The notes below the pieces were generated by a model, which saw only the letters and a program-made list of their open reading frames with translations, was not told the DNA's origin and searched no databases. Source: Anabaena sp051781005 (GTDB lineage Bacteria > Cyanobacteriota > Cyanobacteriia > Cyanobacteriales > Nostocaceae). From it: DNA of 64,000 nt. The stretch lies in contig NZ_JBPWOA010000005.1 in assembly GCF_051781005.1 (NCBI RefSeq), positions 124,001-188,000 on the forward strand, read 5' to 3'. Both the position numbers and the translations under genes were made by a program. This document shows, in pieces, positions 44,134 to 52,372 of this stretch (position 1 is its first letter; every line of letters starts with the position of its first letter).

Positions 44134-44158
44134 CATCAAGTTTTGATGAAGATTTTTT
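44134..44158 (+). terminator. Probable terminator after DUF192
   Basis: Stem CATCAA-GTT-TTGATG (44134-44148), then AAGA and T6 (44153-44158). A second hairpin ACTATTC-CGTA-GAATAGT follows at 44167-44184. The remaining 44185-44620 is AT-rich with nothing recognised. Confidence 0.6.
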
Positions 44159-44623
44159 GTAAAAAAACTATTCCGTAGAATAGTAACAATAATAGTTAAG
44201 AGGTTAATATTTCGCTGTAGTGCTAATAACATCAACCTTGCCTAGTTCCTGACTAAAAATCCCGGCTTCAGAGTTTAGTTGGAAAAATCCTCCCTTTGAC
44301 ATAAGTGTAAATAGTCATCAATAGAGGAGTATAGGGCATGGAATCTTTTTTACTCGATGTGCAATTACATTAAGCACAACGAAGTAAACAGGATGAAGCA
44401 AATATGACTAAGAGTTAGCGCTACTTTCAGATTTAGGCAAACAAGCCAGACGAAAGTTACTTTTTTGCAAAAACTCTCAGAGCAATTAATCTAATTTGCT
44501 CCTAGAGGAATAATAAACAAGCTGTGCTGAATTATTTATCAAGTCACAGCATAGTGACACATAAAATACTGGCTTTAGATCACTAAGAAAAGAGGGAACG
44601 ATATATGATAATACACTCTACCC

Positions 44624-44633
44624 AAGGAGGTGA
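44624..44633 (+). promoter_or_regulatory. Unusually complete Shine-Dalgarno sequence
   Basis: AAGGAGGTGA matches the 16S anti-Shine-Dalgarno over 10 bases and ends 7 bases before ATG 44641. It decides the start of the DUF2949 gene against an in-frame ATG at 44605. Confidence 0.85.
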
Positions 44634-44640
44634 GATAAAA

Positions 44641-44832
44641 ATGGCACCATCAAGATATTCTCGTTTGATTAATTTTCTCCAAGAAGATTTGGCGATTTCC
44701 GCTGCTTCTCTTGCTGTAGCGCTGCGTCACCGTGAGCAAGACCCAGGTTCTTTAACTATGATTCTTTGGCAATATGGGTTGATTACTCTAGAGCAATTAG
44801 AACAAATTTATGATTGGTTGGAAACGGCATAA
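44641..44832 (+). CDS. DUF2949 domain small protein
   Basis: 63 aa from ATG 44641. It matches the small cyanobacterial DUF2949 family: RLINFLQEDLAIS at the start, an A-L-R-H-R-E-Q central helix and PMILWQYGLITLEQL-like end (here MILWQYGLITLEQLEQI). It looks like a compact helical protein, all cytoplasmic. Function unknown. Very strong translation initiation suggests an abundant product. It stands alone, with long spacers on both sides. Confidence 0.8.
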   Translation: MAPSRYSRLINFLQEDLAISAASLAVALRHREQDPGSLTMILWQYGLITLEQLEQIYDWLETA

Positions 44833-45050
44833 GTAAGGAATTCAAAATTTAAAAATCCATTGCTAGTAATACCCAAAAAGAAGAATGATGGCGACAGATG
44901 GATCTACAGAATTCATATATAGAAAGGAATTCCAATCCAAAATCGTTCGACTGAGCGCTCACGACGAAGTCTAAAATCTAAAATCTAAAATGGTATGACT
45001 GTATGCAAATTAAATGTGGAACGGTTGAGCTACTTCAGGAGAATTGAGGT
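44833..45050. other. Spacer with STRR run
   Basis: Three TCTAAAA heptamers near 44969-44990 follow a short dispersed motif (cgttcgactgagcgctcacgacg), a relative of the sequence at 57247-57283. No gene is seen before the tiny ORF at 45051. Confidence 0.5.
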
Positions 45051-45176
45051 ATGTCAAATCGACTCTGCCTTGTGCAAAGTTTGATAGATGGAAAAATTTA
45101 CTTTGAGCGTTTTTACTTATTAACATCCAAAATAAAAGGGCGAGTTAATCAAACAACTCGCCCTTTTGTTGTTTAG
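45051..45176 (+). CDS. Doubtful 41-residue ORF overlapping a terminator
   Basis: ATG 45051 has AGGAG at 45037-45041 and GAGG close by, and encodes MSNRLCLVQSLIDGKIYFER and 21 more residues. Its last third runs through a strong terminator hairpin (45134-45167). It may be the tail end of a small transcript rather than a real gene. Not recognised. Confidence 0.25.
   Translation: MSNRLCLVQSLIDGKIYFERFYLLTSKIKGRVNQTTRPFVV
45134..45167. terminator. Strong 13-bp hairpin terminator
   Basis: AAAAGGGCGAGTT (45134-45146) pairs perfectly with AACTCGCCCTTTT (45155-45167) around AATCAAAC. T-rich on the plus strand and A-rich on the left, so it can stop transcription in both directions, including the minus-strand aminotransferase gene. 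Confidence 0.9.
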
Positions 45177-45178
45177 AA

Positions 45179-45274
45179 GTAGGGGCGAAGCATTCGGAAA
45201 ATAGCCTTTGCCAAAAACTGATAATTGATCGCCCGAATGCTGATGCTTCCAGCACGCTACGCGAACGCCCGTAC
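45179..45274. repeat. GTAGGGGCGAAGCATTC palindromic repeat, copy B with an inserted small repeat
   Basis: It has the same arms as 41404-41476, but the right arm is split after gaatgct by about 24 bases (around 45242-45265) containing gcttccagcacgctacgcga. That is a typical small mobile repeat motif of cyanobacteria. Confidence 0.7.
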
Positions 45275-45333
45275 AGGATTTAGGAGTCAGAAGTCAGAAA
45301 AATATTCCCTATTCCCTATTCCCTTCTCTATGA

Positions 45334-46485
45334 CTAATGACTAAAAACTTTTGCTGCTGCGGCTACACCTGCGCCAGAATTGAAGTTTTCATGGCCGAGT
45401 TCTAAGAGAACTACTTCTAGTGAGGCTATACAGCTGAGGATATCGCGATCGCTCACAAAACCCAAGTGACCAATTCGGAAAATCTTATTACTCAGATGAT
45501 CTTGACCACCAGCTAAAGCAATATCAAACCGCTTTTTCATCAATGACCGAATTTTATCCGCTTCCATTCCTGGGGTTGCTACGGCTGTAATTGCGGGACT
45601 CGCACATTCATCCGCTGCAAACAATGGTAGATTTAAGGCTTTCATTGCTGCACGAGTAGCATTTTTCTGCCGTTCGTGACGAGTAAAGATTGATTCCAAC
45701 CCTTCTTTTTTCATCATCCCCAAAGTGGTGTGTAGTGCCACCATTAAGTTAACTGGGGGAGTAAAAGGAGTTGTATTTTTAGCAGTAGCTTTGCGATATT
45801 TACCTAAATCTAAATAATATTTTGGCAATTTCGCAGTTTTGTAAGCTTCCCAAGCTTTGGGACTGACAGAAACAAATCCTAAACCGGGGGGTATCATGTA
45901 GCCTTTTTGGGAACCGGAAGCGACTACATCCAAACCTAAAGCATCAACAGGTACATTGTAAGCACCTAAGCTGGTGACAGCATCAACGATTATTAAAGCT
46001 TGACCATGTTCTTTAACATGGCTGTTGATAGCTACCAAATCATTAATTACACCTGTTGAAGTTTCGCTGTGGGTAATAATGACAGCTTTGATTTCTTTGT
46101 TGGTGTCGGCTTGCAACTTTTGTGCAAACTTATCTGGGTCTAAGGGTTGTCCCCATTCTGCGGTGATAGCTTCGACATTTAGCCCAAAAGCTTGGCCAAC
46201 TTCTACCCAACGTTCGCCAAATTTACCATTAGAACCAACTAAAATGCGATCGCCTGGTGAAAGGAAATTAATCATTCCCGCTTCCACCGCACCAGTACCG
46301 CTGACATTCAGCATTAGCACATCACTTTCAGTTTGATGTAGCCATTTGAGGTTTTCTGTCACCTCACCCATCATGTTGCTGAATTCACTGGTACGGTGTC
46401 CAATGGGATGCTTGGCTAATGCCAATAAAGCCGCTTCTGGAACCGGGGTGGGGCCAGGAATCATCAACATCAACTTGTCGTCCAT
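45334..46485 (-). CDS. Class V aminotransferase (alanine-glyoxylate/serine-pyruvate type)
   Basis: 383 aa from ATG 46485 (MDDKLMLMIPGPTPVPE); the frame extends 7 codons but this start matches the family. Conserved are GHRTSEF near the N-terminus, LNVSGTGAVEAGMIN, SGVIND-like TSTGVINDLVAI, VDAVTSLGAYNV and the PLP Lys in ASGSQKGYMIPPG. It transaminates glyoxylate in photorespiration. The cyanobacterial orthologue was once named a '42-kDa soluble hydrogenase subunit', a misassignment to expect in databases. A strong terminator lies beyond its stop. Confidence 0.93.
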   Translation of the reverse strand: MDDKLMLMIPGPTPVPEAALLALAKHPIGHRTSEFSNMMGEVTENLKWLHQTESDVLMLNVSGTGAVEAGMINFLSPGDRILVGSNGKFGERWVEVGQAFGLNVEAITAEWGQPLDPDKFAQKLQADTNKEIKAVIITHSETSTGVINDLVAINSHVKEHGQALIIVDAVTSLGAYNVPVDALGLDVVASGSQKGYMIPPGLGFVSVSPKAWEAYKTAKLPKYYLDLGKYRKATAKNTTPFTPPVNLMVALHTTLGMMKKEGLESIFTRHERQKNATRAAMKALNLPLFAADECASPAITAVATPGMEADKIRSLMKKRFDIALAGGQDHLSNKIFRIGHLGFVSDRDILSCIASLEVVLLELGHENFNSGAGVAAAAKVFSH

Positions 46486-46718
46486 TATGTCTATCCTAAA
46501 AATCAAATAAAAGTCAAAATTGTGTGAGAATGGTTACATCTGATGGCAAATTATTAGATATTCATCTACTCACATCTTGCTTCCAGCGATAATAAATCAA
46601 GGCTACACAGGCAAGACGCTACACGTCTTACTGAAGAAGCAAAGGCCATCTGAGCGGGTTTGAAACCAAACCAGCCATCAATTTATGGTAGCTGAGAGAG
46701 TGACATATTCAGTAGGTA

Positions 46719-46967
46719 TTAATCGGGAGTGATGACTTTTCCGCCATGATGATTAAGTGACCAACGGTGGTCAACAGTAACGGCAGAAGCTTGACAATTT
46801 TCTTCCAGTCGCTTTTGTTGTGACGCAGCTTTCCGCAGGGTAACAATTAGCTGACTGACCTGATGCCGTAAATCTGAGTTCTGACTTACTGCATTCATGG
46901 TTTGCTTTTCTAAAAGTTGAAGTATAAGTTCGTAATGGATAGGTGCAGGTAAAGGAAGTTGCTCCAT
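46719..46967 (-). CDS. Conserved small cyanobacterial protein (possibly DUF5340)
   Basis: 82 aa. It starts MEQLPLPAPIHYELILQLLE, followed by a long coiled-coil helix (TMNAVSQNSDLRHQVSQLIV to RLEENC) and a short tail. It resembles a small cyanobacterial family that I believe is DUF5340; this is from memory. Cytoplasmic, no enzyme motif. It lies upstream of the aminotransferase on the same strand. Confidence 0.6.
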   Translation of the reverse strand: MEQLPLPAPIHYELILQLLEKQTMNAVSQNSDLRHQVSQLIVTLRKAASQQKRLEENCQASAVTVDHRWSLNHHGGKVITPD

Positions 46968-47046
46968 GAAGTTAATTTAAGATTTTAGATTTTGTCTAAT
47001 TCAGAGTTGATCTCTGGTAAATAAATTGTTACACAGGAAACAAATT

Positions 47047-47086
47047 TTAGTCATTAGTCATTAAGTCATTGGTCATTGGTCATTGG
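47047..47086. repeat. STRR run (TTAGTCA/TTGGTCA)n
   Basis: About five tandem heptamers, TTAGTCA shifting to TTGGTCA. They are followed at 47120-47142 by ctgactcctg repeats, just beyond the trpC stop. Confidence 0.75.
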
Positions 47087-47143
47087 AAATATTTTATTTT
47101 TCTTCCTTCTTCCTTCTTCCTTCTGACTCCTGACTCCTGCCTC

Positions 47144-48028
47144 CTATTTACCGAAAAGATTAGTAATCGCTAATTTGGGGTCTGGTTGTTTTACCAAAGA
47201 TTCACCAATGAGTACGGCTGATGCGCCGGCTGTTTCTACTACACTTAAATCCTCTGGGTGATGAAGTCCTGATTCGCTGACTACGAGAATATTTTTTTCT
47301 TGCAATTGACTACCTCTTTCTTTCAGTAGTTGACAGGTAGTTTGTAAGTCAACAGAAAAATCTTCTAGATTGCGATTATTGATACCGACTAAAGAAACAC
47401 CATCTAAAGCTAAAACTCGGTCAAGTTCTTCTAAACTATGAACTTCTATCAAAGGTGCCATTTTTAACTTGTTAGCAATTTTGACAAAGTATTGTAAATC
47501 TTGATCGCTGAGAATTGCTGCAATTAATAAAACTGCATCTGCTCCATTAATTCGCGCTAAATACATTTGATAAGGATAAATGATAAATTCCTTACATAGT
47601 AATGGCAAATCTACGGCAGCACGAACCAAGCATAAGTTCTCAAAACTACCTTGAAAAAACTTAGTATCTGTGAGGACAGAAAGACAACTAGCACCACCTG
47701 CTTGATAAGATTTGGCTATTTCTACGGGGTCAAAATCTGCACGTAAAACACCCTTACTAGGAGAAGCTTTTTTAACTTCAGCAATCAGTGCAGGTTTGGT
47801 TTTACCTTGACGGAGTGCGGCGATAAAATCACGGGTTGGGGGCGCAGAAAGGATTTTTTTATGCAATTCTGCCAACGGCTGCTTTTCCCGCATTTGCTCA
47901 ACTTCTATTTCTTTCTGCCAAACAATTTCCTCTAAAATGTTATTTGGTGTTGAATTTGGCATAGCTATCTGATAGCGCAATATAGAAATATCAATAGCCT
48001 GACTAGGTGAACGACGACGGATTTGCAT
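47144..48028 (-). CDS. trpC: Indole-3-glycerol phosphate synthase
   Basis: 294 aa. The cyanobacterial N-terminal extension MQIRRRSPSQAID...LRYQIAMPN precedes the barrel. Catalytic segments are AEVKKASPSKG (about 83-93), LSVLTDTKFF, LCKEFII (Lys), VGINNRNLEDF, VSESGLH and ASAVLIGESL. It makes indole-3-glycerol phosphate in tryptophan synthesis. Other trp genes are not adjacent. Eight STRR heptamers stand 5 bases before its ATG, so no normal ribosome binding site is present. Confidence 0.96.
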   Translation of the reverse strand: MQIRRRSPSQAIDISILRYQIAMPNSTPNNILEEIVWQKEIEVEQMREKQPLAELHKKILSAPPTRDFIAALRQGKTKPALIAEVKKASPSKGVLRADFDPVEIAKSYQAGGASCLSVLTDTKFFQGSFENLCLVRAAVDLPLLCKEFIIYPYQMYLARINGADAVLLIAAILSDQDLQYFVKIANKLKMAPLIEVHSLEELDRVLALDGVSLVGINNRNLEDFSVDLQTTCQLLKERGSQLQEKNILVVSESGLHHPEDLSVVETAGASAVLIGESLVKQPDPKLAITNLFGK

Positions 48029-48032
48029 TTTT

Positions 48033-48088
48033 GGGAACAGGGAACAGGGAACAGGGAACAGGGAACAGGGAACAGGGAACAGGGAACA
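48033..48088. repeat. STRR array, eight GGGAACA heptamers, in the trpC leader
   Basis: Eight perfect tandem GGGAACA units (56 bp). On the trpC (minus) strand they read TGTTCCC repeats ending 5 bases before the start codon. Confidence 0.95.
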
Positions 48089-48121
48089 GGAGACTGGGGA
48101 CTAGGGACTGAGAGGTTTTTA

Positions 48122-48149
48122 CCAATCACCAATCACCAATCACCAATCA
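48122..48149. repeat. STRR array, four CCAATCA heptamers
   Basis: Four perfect units immediately after the lpdA stop codon. Confidence 0.9.
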
Positions 48150-48157
48150 CCCATTAC

Positions 48158-49588
48158 CTAACTTGCGATCGCTCTTTTATAAGCTTCATCCAGTACTTCT
48201 GATAGTGTAGGATGGGCGTGGACTAAGTAGGCGAGGTTCTGCACAGTTTGCCGGTTAGCAACTGCGGCTGAGGCTTCGTGAATTAAATCTGATGCGTGTA
48301 ATCCGAAAATATGCACACCTAAGACTTCACCTGTATCTTTACGGTAAATCACTTTAGCAATACCATCAGCTTCGTTTTCTGCCAAAGCTTTAGAATTACC
48401 TTTGTAATAACTCTTACTGGTAGCAATTTCAAATCCTTCCGCTAAACCCAATTCTTGGGCTGCTGTTTCTGTTAAACCCACATAACTAACTTCTGGGTGG
48501 GTAAAAGCGGCTGCGGGAATGCTGCGATAGTCTACTTTTTTATCTCTACCAAGGATATTTTCCACAGCAATGATACCTTGACCAGAAGCCGCGTGTGCCA
48601 GCATCATCTTCCCATTTGCGTCACCAATAGCCCAGAGGTGGGGGACAACTTCACCTGCTGATAGTACTGCCATACTGTCGTTAACAGGGATAAAATTTCG
48701 TTTATCCAGTTCCACACCCACAGCATCTAAACCGAGATTTTTGGTTGCGGGAATGCGTCCTGTAGCTACTAAACAAGCATCTACTTCTAAAACTTCTACA
48801 TCTTCTTTAGTTTGGAAGTTTGCTAACTCAATCACCACTGGAGAACCAGGGATAATCTTTTTCGCATATATTCCTACTTTGGTTTCAATATCGCGGGGAG
48901 CGATTAAAACCCGTTCTGCCAGTTTAGCAATATCACGGTCAAATCCTGGCATTAATACATCTAGGGCTTCAATCATGGTGACTTCACAGCCCAAAGCGGT
49001 GTAAATATCAGAAAATTCTAAACCGATGTAACCACTACCAATAATTGCTATCCACTTGGGTAAAGATTCTAATTTTACGCCTTGGTCACTGGTAAAAACT
49101 GTTTTACCGTCTACTTCAATTCCGGGGGGAACGAAAGGAACGGAACCGGGGCAGAGAATGATATCTTGGGCTGTAATTGTTTTTTCACCGCTATCTGTAG
49201 TGACGGTGACTTTTTGCGTGCCGGCGATTTTTCCCCAACCGCGAATGATATCTACTCCTAAGCGTTTGAGACTGTTGGTTAAATCGCCTTGAATTTTAGA
49301 AACAAGATTATCGGCATGATTAGCGATCGCTTGCCGATCAAATTCTACATTACCAATTTGAATTCCCAAAGATTTCAGGTGGTGAGCGTTGCGTAACTCC
49401 CGCACCCTTCCCGAAGCTGCCAGCAGCGCCTTAGAGGGAATACAGCCCCGGTTGACACAGGTTCCCCCCATATCTGCTGCTTCGATAATCGCCGTTTTCA
49501 GACCGTAGTTAACAGCGTGTAGGGCTGCGCCATGTCCACCTACACCCGCGCCGATAATCACTAAATCGTAATCAAATTCAGAACTCAC
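48158..49588 (-). CDS. lpdA: Dihydrolipoyl dehydrogenase
   Basis: 476 aa. FAD loop VIIGAGVGGHGAA (about 10-22), redox disulfide GGTCVNRGCIPSK (Cys 44 and 49), NAD loop IIGSGYIGLEF, second FAD site LWAIGDANG and the active-site His-Glu HAHPTLSEV. E3 subunit of the pyruvate dehydrogenase complex and the glycine cleavage system (branched-chain complexes are rare in cyanobacteria). It lies upstream of trpC on the same strand with 129 bases of STRR between, so linkage is loose. Confidence 0.96.
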   Translation of the reverse strand: MSSEFDYDLVIIGAGVGGHGAALHAVNYGLKTAIIEAADMGGTCVNRGCIPSKALLAASGRVRELRNAHHLKSLGIQIGNVEFDRQAIANHADNLVSKIQGDLTNSLKRLGVDIIRGWGKIAGTQKVTVTTDSGEKTITAQDIILCPGSVPFVPPGIEVDGKTVFTSDQGVKLESLPKWIAIIGSGYIGLEFSDIYTALGCEVTMIEALDVLMPGFDRDIAKLAERVLIAPRDIETKVGIYAKKIIPGSPVVIELANFQTKEDVEVLEVDACLVATGRIPATKNLGLDAVGVELDKRNFIPVNDSMAVLSAGEVVPHLWAIGDANGKMMLAHAASGQGIIAVENILGRDKKVDYRSIPAAAFTHPEVSYVGLTETAAQELGLAEGFEIATSKSYYKGNSKALAENEADGIAKVIYRKDTGEVLGVHIFGLHASDLIHEASAAVANRQTVQNLAYLVHAHPTLSEVLDEAYKRAIAS

Positions 49589-49713
49589 GTTAGTCTCCCC
49601 GTTTTTTTAGCCTACTTGTTTTAACTGTATATCCCCTCTGTGACAACATTTCAGCCGATGCGTTAGTGTTCAGAATGGAGATGACTGGGTAAAATTATAG
49701 TTATATTTTGATA

Positions 49714-49893
49714 ATGGGTTTTTCATCACACTGTGCAATTTTAGCGGATTTTACGATAATTTTGAATTTCGTTACCACTCATGAGTTGAATATCTATGAT
49801 CAAGGTAATATTTATGAAGCAGTAGATAGGCTAAAATTTAGTCAACGCCGATTACGTAGCATTAGGGTAAAACATGAACTTATGTCATACTGA
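49714..49893 (+). pseudogene. Unrecognised frame truncated by an 89-bp repeat
   Basis: ATG 49714 opens a 59-codon frame (MGFSSHCAILADF...) whose last codons (MSY stop) are supplied by the repeat that starts at about 49883. The part just before the repeat (VDRLKFSQRRLRSIRVKHEL) is charged and protein-like. It is probably the 5' part of a gene cut by the repeat, but no family was recognised. Confidence 0.35.
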
Positions 49894-49971
49894 GCGTAAC
49901 GTAGTGCAACGAAGTATCTCGGAGATTCTTCACTTCGTTCAGAATGACACTTTTAACCCGTTTTTAGTATA
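49883..49971. repeat. 89-bp dispersed repeat, copy B, inserted in an antitoxin locus
   Basis: Reverse-oriented counterpart of 33852-33940, with the TGTCATACTGAGCG...AGAATGACA core and the shared flank ttttaacccgtttttagtata. An XRE-like coding frame without a start codon begins right at its right edge. Confidence 0.8.
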
Positions 49972-50142
49972 GAAAAATATATTGCCAACCGCAAACAGGC
50001 AGACTCTAATTTTGCTGAAGATTTTGAATCTGGATATGTCAGTTTTAAACAAGGTATTATTTTAGCGGAAGCAAGAATCGCATCTGGAATCAAACCAGCC
50101 GAATTAGCACAAAAGTTAAATTTAGATAAATCTACAATAGCT
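49972..50142 (+). pseudogene. XRE/HigA-like antitoxin fragment without start codon
   Basis: In frame with the next gene, this stretch reads KYIANRKQADSNFAEDFESG, then the XRE helix-turn-helix start EARIASGIKPAELAQKLNLDKSTIA. The pattern of R-K-x-x-D-x-x-F-A-x-x-F-E-x-G-Y before the HTH is that of HigA-type antitoxins. There is no ATG; the 5' end is replaced by the 89-bp repeat. The HTH stops after its recognition helix and joins the next frame. Confidence 0.6.
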
Positions 50143-50484
50143 ATGTCTGAATCAGTGCAGTATATAACTAATACCCAGGGAGATAGAGTTGGTGTATTGT
50201 TAAATCTGGAAACTTACCAACAGCTAACCAACCTATCAGCAGATACTGAATTATTGATTGGGTTGAGTCTCGATGAGTTGCAAGCTTTGACAGAAACTTC
50301 TTTGTCTCCCAGAAGTCAGATTCAGTTAGATAAGTTATTAATAAAAAATTCTGAAAATCAATTAACAAATGAGGAATCTGAAACTTTAGGCAAATTACTG
50401 GCACAGGTTGACCAATTGAATATTATTAAAACTAGGGCAAGATATACTTTAAACCAACTTCAAGAAAAACAAAGTATTGGTTAA
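50143..50484 (+). CDS. Antitoxin-like small protein (Phd/YefM-type N-terminus)
   Basis: 113 aa from ATG 50143. It begins MSESVQYITNTQGDRVGVLLNLETYQQL, the pattern of cyanobacterial prevent-host-death-type antitoxin proteins. A helical, Leu/Gln-rich tail without Cys follows. The same frame continues upstream into the XRE fragment, so the ATG is chosen as first available start. No toxin gene follows before the convergent caspase gene, so it may be an orphan antitoxin. Confidence 0.6.
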   Translation: MSESVQYITNTQGDRVGVLLNLETYQQLTNLSADTELLIGLSLDELQALTETSLSPRSQIQLDKLLIKNSENQLTNEESETLGKLLAQVDQLNIIKTRARYTLNQLQEKQSIG

Positions 50485-50608
50485 AGTTGTTGGTGAAATC
50501 GGAAATTGTCCTTGATTAATGTGAACAGTTGATGAGAATTATTGCTAAATCAATTTTCACGACTAAAGGAAGAAAAAAAATAATTAATTTCTTGTTTTTT
50601 ACTTCCCG

Positions 50609-52363
50609 TTAGGGCGTGTTACAGTTTACAAGTCTCGATGCGAGAGAAGAGTACTTTATAGAATCCGTCCCCTTCCGTCGCAATTTTCTCCCACTTGAAA
50701 GGGTAAGTGTCTGATATCGGTAGGGTACATAGGGTAAGTGTCCCTTGGGTACTTTTATTGTATTTATTGTATAAACTACATCTCCAATCCACTTTCCTTC
50801 TGCTTTCCATCCCACCTTCTCTGCCAATTTTTTCCAGGCTTCCTCGTAATAATTGCCGTCAGCTATGCCACCAACGTTCAAGTAAATTTCTTTTTGGATG
50901 CTGAAGCCAAATTGACCATTGCTATATTTTACCCATAGTTTGTCAATTGTGCGAAGATCAGTACAAGGGAAGTTTAATAGTTCTTCGTCTCTAATCCAGT
51001 CACCTTTCTCACGGACTACAGCCTTTAACATCACTAGATATGTTTCATAGTCTGCATCTTTCCAGTTACCTGCTTTGAGTAAGTCACGCAGTTTAGTATA
51101 GTCTATGCCTTTTTCTGAACTGAGGTCATCTGTTTGAGTAGGTGGCTGAATACCAAGATGTAAGTTGAGAAGCTCTAAAGCCTCAATTGGTGCAGTTTTT
51201 AGCACAATTCTGGGCTGAGGACTAAGAGATAAAAGGTCATCTTCACTGCTAGGAGTTTTCTTTTCCTCTGAGGTCTCTGAGGTATTATTTTGAAACGAAA
51301 TTAACCTATCATGAATTGTTTCTACATCCTCATTTCTGAGTTGTAAAAGTTGCTGAAAGTGTTTTAACTCATTTTGTGTAAATTGGCTAAGAGTTGCTTC
51401 ATACTCCAAAGCCTCTTGTAAAGCTTCTTCGTACTCTTTCAGATTAGCTTGATATATACGATAAGGCTCTAAAACTTCATCCTGTATTTGGTTAGCTTCA
51501 TCATCTGATAAACCCAATTTATTTTGATGAATTTTTAAACTTCTACCACCAATACTGGAAATTTTACCATCACGTAAATATTTTTCTACTTCCTTGCGAT
51601 ATTTCAATTTTGGATCGCCAATAGGTGCTTTTGCTACCTTAATTTTGAATCCTTCCTCAACAGCATAAATTTTTGGACTCATTGCTGGTGCTGCTTCTTG
51701 CACTTTTTTGCGTGCAAATTCATGCAATTCGTCAACAGAAATCACGCCATCATTATCAGTGTCAGCCGCCCCAGTTTCAATACCATTAACAATGTAACGA
51801 GTATAAACTGATAATTCTTCTTCTGTTTGTTCAAAAGAATATTGGCTAGAAGAGGAAGAAGTCAAAACTGCCCTACCTTTTCCTCCTAATTGCTGATTAA
51901 TATCTACACTACTATCATCTTTTGCTTTCATCCCTTCGGCAAAAGCACCACTAAAGCAAGCATCCAGAATAATTACCTGTCGCTGAGAACGACTATTTTC
52001 CATGAATTCATGTATTAAACTGGCAGCAGTAGCGCTAGTTTTGACTAAATTGCCATTGTCGTATTTGCGAGTTTGGCTATTAGTTAGATATAACTTACCA
52101 CTATCATCGGTAATCCCATGACCGGAGAAATAAAGCAATAATAAATCATCTTTTTTACGGTTATCAAAAAGCTTTTCAATAGCATTTTCCATATCCTGCC
52201 TTTGGGGATTTGGCATGACTATAATTTCACTTTCAGCAAAACCGCCCATTTCTGGATGCTGTAAAACTCGCTGCATTGCTTCCACATCTTTTACAGCCCC
52301 AGCCAGTTGATTTAAGCCTGGTTGATATTCACTTACCCCTATCAGCAGTGCAATTCTCGCCAT
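50609..52363 (-). CDS. Caspase-like peptidase (orthocaspase) fused to a GUN4 domain
   Basis: 584 aa. The C14 caspase domain (about 1-245) begins MARIALLIGVSEYQPGLNQL. The catalytic His is 82 in LYFSGHG and Cys 136 in LDACFSG. A canonical EF-hand-type loop DTDNDGVISVDE lies at 201-212. Two helical modules follow (about 254-356, including YLRDGKISSIGG and LSQFTQNELKHFQQLL), then a Ser/Glu linker and a GUN4 domain (about 418-550: DYTKLRDLL, NFPCTDLRTIDKLWVKYS, FGFSIQKEIY, GHLPY). GUN4 binds porphyrins in chlorophyll synthesis, so it may sense tetrapyrroles here (inference). The EACC1 gene lies 9 bases upstream on the same strand. The C-terminus ends SRLVNCN, as in other GUN4 fusions. Confidence 0.93.
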   Translation of the reverse strand: MARIALLIGVSEYQPGLNQLAGAVKDVEAMQRVLQHPEMGGFAESEIIVMPNPQRQDMENAIEKLFDNRKKDDLLLLYFSGHGITDDSGKLYLTNSQTRKYDNGNLVKTSATAASLIHEFMENSRSQRQVIILDACFSGAFAEGMKAKDDSSVDINQQLGGKGRAVLTSSSSSQYSFEQTEEELSVYTRYIVNGIETGAADTDNDGVISVDELHEFARKKVQEAAPAMSPKIYAVEEGFKIKVAKAPIGDPKLKYRKEVEKYLRDGKISSIGGRSLKIHQNKLGLSDDEANQIQDEVLEPYRIYQANLKEYEEALQEALEYEATLSQFTQNELKHFQQLLQLRNEDVETIHDRLISFQNNTSETSEEKKTPSSEDDLLSLSPQPRIVLKTAPIEALELLNLHLGIQPPTQTDDLSSEKGIDYTKLRDLLKAGNWKDADYETYLVMLKAVVREKGDWIRDEELLNFPCTDLRTIDKLWVKYSNGQFGFSIQKEIYLNVGGIADGNYYEEAWKKLAEKVGWKAEGKWIGDVVYTINTIKVPKGHLPYVPYRYQTLTLSSGRKLRRKGTDSIKYSSLASRLVNCNTP

Positions 52364-52372
52364 TGTCCAGCC

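Noticed and set aside
48033..48149. Heptamer arrays as possible iterons or a replication origin
   Set aside because: They are STRR, spread through the whole window next to unrelated genes, and no DnaA boxes or dnaA gene accompany them.
50619..50810. Alternative frame at the end of the caspase-GUN4 gene that ends FSRIETCKL and could suggest a frameshift
   Set aside because: The main frame itself ends SSLASRLVNCN, which also matches the usual C-terminus of cyanobacterial GUN4 fusions, and it is continuous; no frameshift is needed.
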